Source: Flavobacteriales bacterium
GTDB lineage: Bacteria > Bacteroidota > Bacteroidia > Flavobacteriales_E > Vicingaceae
NCBI GenBank assembly: GCA_015075325.1
Contig: JABTUP010000014.1
Span: 25,848-89,847 of the forward strand
Direction of reading: 5' to 3'
Length of the DNA: 64,000 nucleotides
The notes beneath the pieces are model-generated. The model had not been told where the DNA came from and ran no database searches. It worked only from the letters and a program-made list of their open reading frames with translations. Below are positions 18,156 to 27,211 of the stretch, piece after piece. The number at the start of each line of letters is the position of its first letter. Positions within the stretch are counted from its first letter, which is position 1. The translations under genes and the position numbers were made by a program.

Positions 18156-19526
18156 TTATGAGTGTATCAACATCATAAATCCAAAACCTGCTAAATAACC
18201 AATTAAAGCTAAACCAGCAATGTTTTTCAAGTACCAAAAGAACGATATTTTTTCCATTCCCATTGCTACAACGCCTGCTGCAGAACCTATAATTAACATA
18301 CTTCCTCCTGTTCCTGCTGCATAAGCAATAAAGTGCCACACATGGTCATCTATTGGAAATTGTGTCATATCATACATACCCATACTTGCAGCAACTAAAG
18401 GTACGTTATCTATAACCGCCGAAGCTGCTCCTAAAATTAGAATAAATACCTCATTATTCATTGATGCTTGTACAAGCTGACCGAAATTGAATATTAATCC
18501 TAATGTTTCTAAAGCCGCAACAGTCATTAATATACCTAAGAAAAATAATATAGAAGGTAATTCTATTCTAGATAATGCTCTAAATGTGGGGCTAATATGA
18601 TGATGAGCAGATTCAATTGAATGATCCATTTCATCAGCGACATTGGTAATATTAAATTTTGTATTAGTTATCAGTTCTGCAACCATTGAGATAATAGCTA
18701 AAGATAACATCATACCAACATAAGGAGGTAAATGAGTTATCGTTTTAAAAACAGGAACAAATACGATTAATCCTAAACCCAAGTAGAACATTAACTTACT
18801 GTGTTTATTTTCTTTTTCGTCATGTTTTACTGATTCAAAAGTTCCTTTAAATGCAGGCAAGAAACTAGCTGCTAATAATGGAACAATTAAACAAAGTACT
18901 GATGGAATTACTAAATATTCCATTAACATACCCGCAGTTACTTTTTTCCCCATCCAAAGCATGGTGGTAGTAACATCACCAATTGGAGACCAAGCTCCAC
19001 CAGCATTAGCGGCAATAATAATTAAACCAGCATACCACATTCTGTCTTTCGCTTCTGGTAATAGTTTTCTTAAAATAGTAATTAATACAATAGTTGCAGT
19101 AAGGTTATCAATTATTGCTGATAATAAAAAGCCTAAAATACAAACAATCCAAAGTAGTGTTCTTTTTTTATTGGTCTTAACAAAACTTTTTATGGTAGAA
19201 AAAGCATCAAAATGATCGATTATTTCTACAATGGTCATTGCTCCAATTAAGAAAACTAAAATTTCAGCCGTTTTACCAAAATGGTGAAGCAATGTTCCTT
19301 CTAGTAAATGAAGTCTTTCTTCATGTAACATGCCAGAAAATCCTTCAAGCATTTTACCTGCATGAGAGTCGAACCAATTGGTAAAACCATCTAAACCAAA
19401 AGCTACACCAGTCCAAGCTAATACCATCATTAATAAAGCTGGTATTAATTTATCCAACTTAAACGTGTGTTCCATAGTAATGGCAACATAGCCTAATACA
19501 AAAACTAATACTACAAATATTTCCAT
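18156..19526 (-). CDS. nhaD: Na+/H+ antiporter NhaD
   Basis: A 456-residue integral membrane protein of the NhaD family (arsenical-pump/IT superfamily, about 12 helices), exporting Na+ in exchange for H+ at the inner membrane. Family sequences seen: IEIIDHFDAFSTIKSFV after a VFLIGAMTIVE helix, LLSAIIDNLTATIVLITILR, IIAANAGGAWSPIGDVTTTM and, in the second half, SAVIDNVPLVAASMGMYDM and GTGGSMLIIGSAAGV. The duplicated Asp-Asn (D-N) helix breaks are typical of the fold. It follows the dehydrogenase gene by 34 bases on the same strand, so the two are probably one transcript. Confidence 0.9.
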   Translation of the reverse strand: MEIFVVLVFVLGYVAITMEHTFKLDKLIPALLMMVLAWTGVAFGLDGFTNWFDSHAGKMLEGFSGMLHEERLHLLEGTLLHHFGKTAEILVFLIGAMTIVEIIDHFDAFSTIKSFVKTNKKRTLLWIVCILGFLLSAIIDNLTATIVLITILRKLLPEAKDRMWYAGLIIIAANAGGAWSPIGDVTTTMLWMGKKVTAGMLMEYLVIPSVLCLIVPLLAASFLPAFKGTFESVKHDEKENKHSKLMFYLGLGLIVFVPVFKTITHLPPYVGMMLSLAIISMVAELITNTKFNITNVADEMDHSIESAHHHISPTFRALSRIELPSILFFLGILMTVAALETLGLIFNFGQLVQASMNNEVFILILGAASAVIDNVPLVAASMGMYDMTQFPIDDHVWHFIAYAAGTGGSMLIIGSAAGVVAMGMEKISFFWYLKNIAGLALIGYLAGFGFMMLIHS

Positions 19527-19560
19527 GTTTTTTAAAGATTAAATTATTTGACGAATGTAT

Positions 19561-20796
19561 TTAAATTAATTGTTTTAATGCAATTCCGAAAGCTGTTTTT
19601 GCAATATTATTTTTTGATGTATTTAACTGATGTGCAGAAACTATTGCTTTTTTAATTATTTCTGAGGTATCAGAAAAAATAGCTTCATCTTCCAGTTTCT
19701 TTAAATCGTTACTCATTAAATAAGCAAACACACGAGCCATACCACAATTGGAAATAAAATCGGGTATCACACTAATTTTACTATCGGTGTATTCAGCAAT
19801 TGGTCCAAAAAATATTTCTTTGTCGGCAAATGGCACATTGGCACCACAAGCTATCACTTCCATTCCTGCTGCAATCATTCTATCAACCTGGTTTTGTGTT
19901 ACCAAACGAGATGCTGCACAAGGAATAAATACTTCGGCTTTTACATCCCAAATTTTTGCATTTATTTCGTCAAACGTAAGCATTGTATCTGCTTTCAATT
20001 TGTTTCCATCTTTGTTTAAAAACAAGGTTCTAATCTCTTCTAAGGTAAATCCTTCTTCTTTAATTAACCCTCCAACAGCATCAATAATACCAACTACTTT
20101 TGCTCCTTGTTGTGCTAAATAAAATGCTCCTGCAGAGCCCACATTTCCCCAACCTTGAACGATTACTCGTTTACCTACAACAGAACCTCCATAAACACAA
20201 TAAAAGTGCTTAACCGATTCGGCAACTCCAAAACCAGTAATCATATCAGCAACTACATATTTTCTAGTGGTATCAGGACTGTATTTGCTGTCCTCAATAA
20301 CTTTTAAAACACCATTTCTTAACTGACCAATTCGATGAATTTTTTGTGCTTCACGTGGCTGAAAATGTCCGTTAAAAACACCTTCTTGCGGATGCCAAAC
20401 ACCACAATCTTCGGTTATTGGAATAACTTCATGAATTTCATCCACATTTAAATCTCCACCTGTTCCATAATAGTGTTTCAACAATGGCGTAACCGCAGCA
20501 TACCATCTTCTCAAAACACCTTCTTTACGTGGGTCGTTTGGGTCGAAATTAATACCTGATTTTGCTCCACCAATTGGCGGACCAGCAACGGTAAATTTAA
20601 CTTCCATGGTTTTTGCTAATGATTCCACTTCACGTTTATCTAATCCTTTTCTCATTCGGGTTCCACCGCCTGCAGCTCCACCTCTAAGCGAATTTATTAC
20701 CACCCAACCTTGTGCTTCGGTTTGAGAATCGTTCCATTCAAATACTATTTCTGGAGTTTTATGCTCGTATTTTTCTAATAAATCTTTCATTTTCAA
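19561..20796 (-). CDS. Glu/Leu/Phe/Val dehydrogenase
   Basis: A 411-residue amino-acid dehydrogenase that deaminates an amino acid (or aminates its 2-oxo acid) with NAD(P). The N-terminal catalytic domain has GGAAGGGTRMRKG, EVKFTVAGPPIGGAKSGINF and the GTGGDLNVDEIHEV region; the Rossmann domain has VIVQGWGNVGSAGAFYLAQQGAKVVG; C-terminal IPDFISNCGMARV is also conserved. Glutamate is the likely substrate by overall pattern, but leucine cannot be excluded from sequence. Length is normal. It is transcribed first, ahead of nhaD, from a promoter at 20818-20825. Confidence 0.88.
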   Translation of the reverse strand: MKMKDLLEKYEHKTPEIVFEWNDSQTEAQGWVVINSLRGGAAGGGTRMRKGLDKREVESLAKTMEVKFTVAGPPIGGAKSGINFDPNDPRKEGVLRRWYAAVTPLLKHYYGTGGDLNVDEIHEVIPITEDCGVWHPQEGVFNGHFQPREAQKIHRIGQLRNGVLKVIEDSKYSPDTTRKYVVADMITGFGVAESVKHFYCVYGGSVVGKRVIVQGWGNVGSAGAFYLAQQGAKVVGIIDAVGGLIKEEGFTLEEIRTLFLNKDGNKLKADTMLTFDEINAKIWDVKAEVFIPCAASRLVTQNQVDRMIAAGMEVIACGANVPFADKEIFFGPIAEYTDSKISVIPDFISNCGMARVFAYLMSNDLKKLEDEAIFSDTSEIIKKAIVSAHQLNTSKNNIAKTAFGIALKQLI

Positions 20797-20817
20797 TTAC
20801 TTTTTTTTGAGTGCAGA

Positions 20818-20825
20818 CAAAAGTA
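20818..20825 (-). promoter_or_regulatory. -7 box TACTTTTG of the dehydrogenase-nhaD transcript
   Basis: On the - strand this is a perfect match to the Bacteroidota -7 consensus TAnnTTTG, 22 bases before the ATG of the dehydrogenase. I saw no clear TTG at -33. The expected start of transcription is close to 20813. Confidence 0.55.
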
Positions 20826-21004
20826 AAAAATAAGCTGATTAAAGCTAATGAATATCATAAAAAATAGACCAATATGGTGCTTTTATCGATACATTTTTTT
20901 TAAAAATTCTATTCCTTGATTTATTGTAGGTAAACAGATTTTTTTTAATAACTTAGCGTTCCAAAAACATCAATATTATTTACTTAAAAAAAATCTTATA
21001 AATT

Positions 21005-21940
21005 ATGAAAGTTACTGTTGTAGGAGCAGGTGCTGTAGGTGCTAGTTGTGCTGAGTACATTGCTATTAAAAATTTTGCATCAGAAGTGGTGTTGGTTGAC
21101 ATTAAAGAAAATTTTGCTGAAGGTAAAGCAATGGATTTAATGCAATGTGCTTCGTTAAATGGTTTTGATACCAAAATTACGGGTTCTACAAACGACTATA
21201 CAAAAACTGCTGGTAGTCATATTGCTGTTATAACAAGTGGTATTCCTCGTAAGCCAGGTATGACCCGCGAAGAGCTAATTGGTATTAACGCCGGTATTGT
21301 TCGTTCGGTAGCTGAAAACTTAATTAAACATTCTCCAAACGTTATATTAATTGTTGTTAGTAATCCAATGGATACTATGACTTATTTAGTTCATAAAGCA
21401 ACAAATCATCCTGCAAACAAAATTATTGGAATGGGTGGTGCTTTAGATAGCGCTCGTTTCAACTACCGATTGAGCGAAGCATTAGGTTGCCCAGCTTCAG
21501 ACGTTGACGGAATGGTAATAGCAGCTCATAGTGATACTGGTATGTTACCTTTAACACGTTTAGCAACTAGAAGAGGTGTTCCTGTTAGTCAATTTTTAGC
21601 TACTGATGCATTAGACAAAGTTTCTCACGAAACTAAAGTTGGAGGTGCAACACTTACTGCATTTTTAGGAACAAGTGCTTGGTATGCTCCAGGTGCAGCT
21701 GTTTCTCAAATTGTACAAGCTATTGCATGCGACCAAAAGAAAATGGTTCCTTGCTCGGTAATGTTAAACGGCGAATACGGACAAAAAGACATTTGTCTTG
21801 GCACTCCAGTTATTTTAGGTAAAAATGGTATTGAAAAAATAGTTGAAGTTGAATTAAACGATGCTGAAAAAGCTAAATTTAAAGAAAGTGCTGATGCTGT
21901 TAGAGTTGTTAATGGCGATTTAGCAGCTGTTTTAGCTTAA
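21005..21940 (+). CDS. mdh: Malate dehydrogenase
   Basis: A 311-residue NAD-dependent malate dehydrogenase of the LDH-like (MDH type 3) group, interconverting malate and oxaloacetate in the TCA cycle. Visible: VTVVGAGAVGASCAEYIA (NAD binding), VVLVDIKE ending in the acidic residue that selects NAD, SGIPRKPGMTREEL with the substrate-binding Args, VVSNPMDTMTYL, the Asp-Arg part in SARFNYRLSEALG and catalytic His in VIAAHSDTGMLPL. Start ATG follows an AT-rich leader. Alone on the + strand between divergent and convergent neighbours; an imperfect hairpin follows. Confidence 0.93.
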   Translation: MKVTVVGAGAVGASCAEYIAIKNFASEVVLVDIKENFAEGKAMDLMQCASLNGFDTKITGSTNDYTKTAGSHIAVITSGIPRKPGMTREELIGINAGIVRSVAENLIKHSPNVILIVVSNPMDTMTYLVHKATNHPANKIIGMGGALDSARFNYRLSEALGCPASDVDGMVIAAHSDTGMLPLTRLATRRGVPVSQFLATDALDKVSHETKVGGATLTAFLGTSAWYAPGAAVSQIVQAIACDQKKMVPCSVMLNGEYGQKDICLGTPVILGKNGIEKIVEVELNDAEKAKFKESADAVRVVNGDLAAVLA

Positions 21941-21944
21941 AAAG

Positions 21945-22015
21945 AGCTGGAAGCTAGAAGTCCGAAGACGGAAGTTAAAAAAATGATACTTCGGACTTCG
22001 GACTTCCAACTTCTA
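21945..22015. repeat. Imperfect inverted repeat of GAAGT/CGGACTTC words
   Basis: The left side contains GAAGTCCGAAGACGGAAGT and the right side ACTTCGGACTTCGGACTTCC, separated by an A-rich loop. They can pair imperfectly into a long hairpin between mdh and the next gene. It may be a terminator or one of the dispersed low-complexity palindromes often seen between Bacteroidota genes. Confidence 0.6.
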
Positions 22016-22025
22016 ACCCCTTAAT

Positions 22026-22451
22026 ATGACAATCAACCTACCTCTTACCATACAAGCCATAGAAAATGATGGTTATCATTTGTTAACTACTATTTTAATT
22101 AATGGTAAAAATGCCTTAATTATTATTGATACAGGAGCAAGTCGTTCGGTATTTGATGAAACCCGAATTATTGATTTTATTGGCCATAATAACCTTTCCG
22201 AACACGATAAACTTTCTTCTGGTTTAGGAACCAACACCATGACTAGCAAAAAAGTAGTGCTAGATACTTTAAATTTAAACGGATTAGTTTTAAACCACTA
22301 CGAAGCTACTATTTTAAACCTCCACCACGTAAACCAATCTTACCAAAAAATTGGATTAAATCCTATTGACGGTATTTTAGGTGGTGATGTTTTAAACGAT
22401 TATCACGCAATTATTGATTATAAAAATTCAATTCTAACTTTGAGTTTTTAA
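22026..22451 (+). CDS. Retropepsin-like aspartic protease
   Basis: A 141-residue single-domain protein of clan AA. The catalytic triplet lies in IIIDTGASRSVFDETR, and the C-terminal ILGGDVLNDYHAIIDY matches the alpha-helix/ILG motif of retropepsins. One DTG only means that it must dimerise to be active, like retroviral proteases. No signal peptide, so cytoplasmic. It is short but complete for the bacterial family. The target is unknown. It ends 18 bases from the convergent RND gene. Confidence 0.8.
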   Translation: MTINLPLTIQAIENDGYHLLTTILINGKNALIIIDTGASRSVFDETRIIDFIGHNNLSEHDKLSSGLGTNTMTSKKVVLDTLNLNGLVLNHYEATILNLHHVNQSYQKIGLNPIDGILGGDVLNDYHAIIDYKNSILTLSF

Positions 22452-22469
22452 TTTAGTATTTTAAGTTAA

Positions 22470-25400
22470 TCAACTCAACTCCTTTTCTCTTTTTAAATCC
22501 ATCAAAGTAGGTTCTACTTCATATTGCATTGGTTTTTTACCTTCCCAAAACCATTTAAAAGTTTTTCTGACATCATTGAATAATAGTATTAACAAAGGAA
22601 AGAAAAGTAATATAAAAATAGTTCCAAACAAGACTCCGTAAGCCACAGAAATTGCCATTGGCACTAAAAATTGAGCTTGAAAAGACGGTTCGAGTATTAA
22701 TGGATATAAACCTGCTATGGTTGTAATAGATGTTAACATAATTGCTCTAAATCGTGATGTTCCTGCATCTACCACAGCATCTTCAATGCACATTCCATCT
22801 CTTAAATTTCGATTGTATTTATCTAAAAATACAATTGCATCATTTACCAATACCCCTATTAATGCAATTACACCCCAAACACTCAATAAAGAAAATGGTG
22901 CGTGCTCAATACCATGTCCTAAAATGGCAAAAAATGGTCCACTAAGTATAATTGGAAAAAACATTAATCCTTGCCATAAAGAATTAAAGTTCAAAGAAAG
23001 AATTAACAACATTAATAAAACTAAAACAATACCAATTATTGCCATTGAAGAACCTGATTTTTCAGCTGCTTCGGCTTGACCCCTAAATTCAACAGTAATA
23101 CCAGGAAAATTAGCATACAACTTTGGTATAATTTGTTCTTTAATTTTAAGATTAATATCTGAAGTTGAAGCATAGGCATCAACTTGAGCTGCATCAACCC
23201 TAATTTCTCGTTCACCATCAAAATGTTTAATATTAACAACTCCTCTTTCTATGTCGTACTTAACCAATTCTTTTAAAGGAATTAATTGACCTGTTATGGT
23301 TTTTATACGGACGTCATCCAATTGCCCAATCGATTTTCTATCCGATTCAGGATAGCGAACCCAAACTTTAATTTCTTCTGTTCCAATAATTAATCGTTGA
23401 ACTTCTTCTCCAAAAAATCCCTGTCTAATTTGTTTAGTAATATCTAAATGGGTTAATCCTAAAAGTTTTGCTTTTTCAGTTAATCGTATCAAAATTTCTC
23501 TATTTCCCTGCCCTCCATCATCAGTAATATCTTTTAACTCAGGCATTTTACTTAATGCTAACTTCAAATAATCTTTGGCCTCTTTAATTTCTCTGTAATC
23601 ATCGCCTTTTATAGCAATTTCAACAGGTTTTCCCCAGCGATTTCCACCACCAATCATAAATTTTTCTAAAGATGGGTCTTTTTTAATTTTATCTTCAACT
23701 CTTTTAGCAATATCAAAACTAGAAATTGCTGCACCTTCAACATCTAAATTAACCCGAACCATTCCAGCATGCGAACCACTTTCTCCTAATTCTTCAGTTC
23801 CGCCAACTACAGCCGACACATAAGTAATTAAAGTATCACCAAATTCTTCTTCCAATTCTTTTTTTACTTCAACAACTTTATCGTAGCAGTACCACATGTA
23901 TTCGGTAGTTTTTTCTTTAGGTTCGCCCGATTTAAATGCAAACTCTATTTTAAAATCATCAAATGGTATTGCAGGAAAAAATGTGGATTGAATAATTCCT
24001 GAGCCTATTAAAACACTAACGATAATCATAAACAATAATGGGAAAAAAACTATTGTTCTTCTTAGCCATTTTTTATATACTATTGATTTTAGTACTTCTC
24101 CATAGAATTTCTCTTTTACATAATCGATTCCTTTTTCAATTTGCTGCTTAAACTTATCAAACCCGTTTAGTTTTTTCCCTTCTATTTGCTGAAGTTTTTT
24201 TGAATTTAAATGTGATGGAAGAACCAAAAATGCTTCAATCATGGAAAATAGTAGAGAAGCAATAACTACAAATGCCATTTCTTCCATTTGCTCCATTCCT
24301 TCAATAAACATTAATACACTAAAAGCAATAACTGTAGTTAATACTGATGTAAATACAGATGAAATTACCTCCATTGTTCCATCAATAGTTGCTTGCATCG
24401 GGCTTTTTCCTTTTTCATAATGTGCATAAATATTTTCGGCAATTACAATTCCGTCATCTACAATAATACCAACCACTAGTATCATTCCAAACAACGAAAT
24501 CATGTTAATAGTCATTCCATAAAAAGAACCAACGATAAACATACCTAAAAAAGAAATGGGAATACCTGCTGCTACCCAAACTGAAAGTCGAAGATTTAAA
24601 AATAATCCTAAAATAATTAAAACCAATAACAACCCCATTATTCCGTTTTCAACCAACATATCAATACGTTGCTTTAACATATCGTAAAATTGAAACATAA
24701 TGGTAAGTTTCATGTCATCATGTTTAGCATTAAAATCGGCGACATATTTTTCAACTTCTTTTGAAATTTTACCCAAATCTTCATCTTCTAATTTCATGAT
24801 GGTAAGGGTTACATTTCGCTTTCCATCAACATAGCTTTTAATTGGTGAATCAGCAAATTGGTATTTTACACTAGCAATATCTCCAACAGTAACAATACTT
24901 CCATTAGGAAGAGTTCTTACCACTATATCTTCAATACCAATTTCTGTATTTTGTTTTGCTTTTGCTCTAATAATAAATTCTTCCCCTTCTGTTTTTACTG
25001 AACCAGCCGACACATCTCTATTATTTAAGCGTATGGCATTTGCCACATCATCAAACTTTAAATTATATCTTAAAAGCTGTTCTTCTTTTACTTCAACCGA
25101 AAACTCAGTTGCTGGATAACCATCTTTTAGAACTTGGCTGATGGCTTCGGTATTTAATAAGTCTTCTTCAATTTTAATGGCCGTTTCTTTTAATTTAACA
25201 GCATCAACATTTCCTGAAAGAGAAATAAAAGAAGCTCTACTGTTCATAAAACTTCTTTGTTTAACTACTGTAGGTTTTTCGGCTCCATCAGGAAAACTAT
25301 TTATACTATTAACTGCGTTTTCAACATCTCTAAGTACTTCATCTAAATCAACATCTTTATAAGCTACAATACTTACAGAGGCTATGTTTTCTGATGAAGT

Positions 25401-25649
25401 TGAATAAATTTCTTCAATACCTGAAATTCCTTTTAATGCTTGTTCTATTTTAATAGTTACTCCTTCTTCCATTTCTATTGGTGAAGCTCCATTGTAAAAC
25501 ACACTAATTCCAATTCTGTTTGGTTCTTGCTCAGGAAAAAATGAGCGATCCATTGTTGCAATAGAAATTGCCCCAAACATTATGGTTACAATAATTATGG
25601 CATTTGCCCAAATTGGATTTTTTATAAAAAATGAAATCAGTTGTCTCAT
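22470..25649 (-). CDS. RND efflux transporter, inner-membrane subunit
   Basis: A 1059-residue AcrB/HAE1-family pump with 12 helices and two large periplasmic loops. It begins LISFFIKNPIWANAIIIVTI. The proton-relay Asp pair is in LVVGIIVDDGIVIAENI in helix 4. The second half repeats the plan (GVLVNDAIVFLDKYN). It takes up substrates from the periplasm or membrane and drives them out by proton motive force. It follows its adaptor gene by 44 bases. No outer-membrane channel gene is linked, unlike the second RND operon at 36988-42694, so it may share a TolC. The charged cytoplasmic loop (about residues 480-530) is longer than in AcrB. Confidence 0.9.
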   Translation of the reverse strand: MRQLISFFIKNPIWANAIIIVTIMFGAISIATMDRSFFPEQEPNRIGISVFYNGASPIEMEEGVTIKIEQALKGISGIEEIYSTSSENIASVSIVAYKDVDLDEVLRDVENAVNSINSFPDGAEKPTVVKQRSFMNSRASFISLSGNVDAVKLKETAIKIEEDLLNTEAISQVLKDGYPATEFSVEVKEEQLLRYNLKFDDVANAIRLNNRDVSAGSVKTEGEEFIIRAKAKQNTEIGIEDIVVRTLPNGSIVTVGDIASVKYQFADSPIKSYVDGKRNVTLTIMKLEDEDLGKISKEVEKYVADFNAKHDDMKLTIMFQFYDMLKQRIDMLVENGIMGLLLVLIILGLFLNLRLSVWVAAGIPISFLGMFIVGSFYGMTINMISLFGMILVVGIIVDDGIVIAENIYAHYEKGKSPMQATIDGTMEVISSVFTSVLTTVIAFSVLMFIEGMEQMEEMAFVVIASLLFSMIEAFLVLPSHLNSKKLQQIEGKKLNGFDKFKQQIEKGIDYVKEKFYGEVLKSIVYKKWLRRTIVFFPLLFMIIVSVLIGSGIIQSTFFPAIPFDDFKIEFAFKSGEPKEKTTEYMWYCYDKVVEVKKELEEEFGDTLITYVSAVVGGTEELGESGSHAGMVRVNLDVEGAAISSFDIAKRVEDKIKKDPSLEKFMIGGGNRWGKPVEIAIKGDDYREIKEAKDYLKLALSKMPELKDITDDGGQGNREILIRLTEKAKLLGLTHLDITKQIRQGFFGEEVQRLIIGTEEIKVWVRYPESDRKSIGQLDDVRIKTITGQLIPLKELVKYDIERGVVNIKHFDGEREIRVDAAQVDAYASTSDINLKIKEQIIPKLYANFPGITVEFRGQAEAAEKSGSSMAIIGIVLVLLMLLILSLNFNSLWQGLMFFPIILSGPFFAILGHGIEHAPFSLLSVWGVIALIGVLVNDAIVFLDKYNRNLRDGMCIEDAVVDAGTSRFRAIMLTSITTIAGLYPLILEPSFQAQFLVPMAISVAYGVLFGTIFILLFFPLLILLFNDVRKTFKWFWEGKKPMQYEVEPTLMDLKREKELS

Positions 25650-25693
25650 GTATTTTTAAAATTATATTTTGAAACCAAAAAGATTAAACTATT

Positions 25694-26818
25694 TTAATTT
25701 TTAATTGGAATAACAACCATGCTGTCTATAGCTCCAGGTACAGGCTCTACAATTACTAAATCATTAGTGGTAAGTTTTTTAACAACAACAGTATTTTTGT
25801 TCTTTTTAATTATTTCTATTTCTTTTTTAATCATAATAGAATCCTGAACAACATATACTTTTCCATCGTTTAAAAGAGCTCTTCTCGGAATTTCATCTGC
25901 ACCATATACTTGTCCGGCATAAATATCGGCTTCGAGGTACATTCCGTTATAAAGTACTGATTTTACATCCGCATCTATGCTAATAAAAACATCTATTAAT
26001 TGTGTGTTTGGATTAATATTTTGAGCTATTCGAACTACTTTTCCAGAAAATACAGCTGTTTTATCTTGATTATGTAAATCAACTTTATCTCCAATTTTTA
26101 TTAATGAAATATCGATTGCATTAATAGGAATTGCAACTTCAAGTCCCATCGTTTTTATTATGGTTGCAATTGGGGTTCCAGGGTTTACAGCCGCACCAAT
26201 CTCAGAGGTTACATCAACTATACTTCCATTAAAAGGAGCATAAATTTGATATTTTTTTAACCGTTCTTCGTCTCCTTTTATGGTATAATATTCTGAAAGC
26301 ACGTTTCTTGATGCTAAAAACGTACGTTCTTTTGATGTTTTAATTTCAGGTAATTCTGGTAGTGAAGAGTGTACATCTATTTTATCAAGAAAATTTTGCC
26401 ATTTGGAGTAACTATCAGGAAAATCAATCTTTACATCGGCTAATGCTGATGCAACCAAATTTAAATAAATACTTTTTCGTGCTTTAAGAGCCAGTTGTGC
26501 TTCGTTATCGTTAACCTTAAAAAGCAACTGACCTTGTGAAAAAGTCCCTCCAGGTTTCAAGTCAGAACTTCCTGACTGTAAAATTCCTTGAACTTCAGAT
26601 GTTAAGGTAATATTTCTTGAAGAAGAAACTCTACCGTAACCATTAACTAAAATGGTTATGGTATCATTTTTAATTTCTTGAACTTTAACAAACTTTTTGT
26701 TTTCGTTTGAGGTTTCTGTAGGCTTTTCAGCATCCTTTTTTCCAGTTGCTAATCTAAAAGCTATTGATAAAACAATAATTGATGTAATTGATAAAATAAT
26801 TACTTGTCTCTTTTTCAT
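25694..26818 (-). CDS. Periplasmic adaptor (membrane fusion protein) of RND pump
   Basis: A 374-residue HlyD/RND adaptor. An N-terminal helix (residues 5-23) anchors it. It then shows the lipoyl half motif VQGILQSGSSDLKPGGTF and QGQLLFKVND, a helical hairpin, the second lipoyl half (YAPFNGSIVDVTSEIGAAV) and a beta-barrel domain. It links the pump at 22470-25649 with an outer-membrane channel. It precedes the pump gene as usual. The small gene at 26927-27052 lies upstream on the same strand. Confidence 0.87.
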   Translation of the reverse strand: MKKRQVIILSITSIIVLSIAFRLATGKKDAEKPTETSNENKKFVKVQEIKNDTITILVNGYGRVSSSRNITLTSEVQGILQSGSSDLKPGGTFSQGQLLFKVNDNEAQLALKARKSIYLNLVASALADVKIDFPDSYSKWQNFLDKIDVHSSLPELPEIKTSKERTFLASRNVLSEYYTIKGDEERLKKYQIYAPFNGSIVDVTSEIGAAVNPGTPIATIIKTMGLEVAIPINAIDISLIKIGDKVDLHNQDKTAVFSGKVVRIAQNINPNTQLIDVFISIDADVKSVLYNGMYLEADIYAGQVYGADEIPRRALLNDGKVYVVQDSIMIKKEIEIIKKNKNTVVVKKLTTNDLVIVEPVPGAIDSMVVIPIKN

Positions 26819-26926
26819 AAAAAATGCCCAATTTAATAACGAACAAATTTATGTTTACTTAAAGAAACATGATATAGTATTACACCAAAGGAAAAGATTA
26901 ATGATGAATGGCTTACTCAATAAACC

Positions 26927-27052
26927 TTAATTTTGAGTAGAGTTTCTTTTTTTCTTTTTATAATCTTTACCTATTACATAAGTAATTCCAAAAATAACAA
27001 TGAGTACACCCATTGTTGCTAAAAATAATATAAAGTCGCTATCGATATCCAT
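26927..27052 (-). CDS. Small single-helix membrane protein, 41 residues
   Basis: A short gene with ATG start encoding 41 residues: an acidic N-terminus (MDIDSD), one hydrophobic helix (FILFLATMGVLIVIFGITYV) and a basic tail (KDYKKKKRNS), a clean positive-inside topology. The layout is unlikely by chance. A near-consensus -7 box (TACTTTTT) lies upstream. I recognise no family. It lies 108 bases before the adaptor gene on the same strand in an otherwise empty 390-base interval, and might be an accessory small protein of that pump, or independent. Confidence 0.55.
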   Translation of the reverse strand: MDIDSDFILFLATMGVLIVIFGITYVIGKDYKKKKRNSTQN

Positions 27053-27162
27053 GGTAATTTAGTTTAAGTGGTTAATAAAAAGTATTGGTTACATATTAAA
27101 CGGTAGACAAAACAAAAAGTTGCCTCGACGAAAGCATATTTTTAACACACGAATAAATAAAA

Positions 27163-27194
27163 TTGTTTCTTAAGCTTTACTTTTATTACCTTTA
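27163..27194 (+). promoter_or_regulatory. Probable meaB promoter (TTG-N21-TACCTTTA)
   Basis: TTG at 27163-27165 and TACCTTTA at 27187-27194 are spaced by 21 bases, close to the Bacteroidota -33/-7 arrangement, with one mismatch to TAnnTTTG. The ATG of meaB follows 18 bases later. Confidence 0.4.
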
Positions 27195-27211
27195 TAGCCA
27201 CAAATTCTTCC

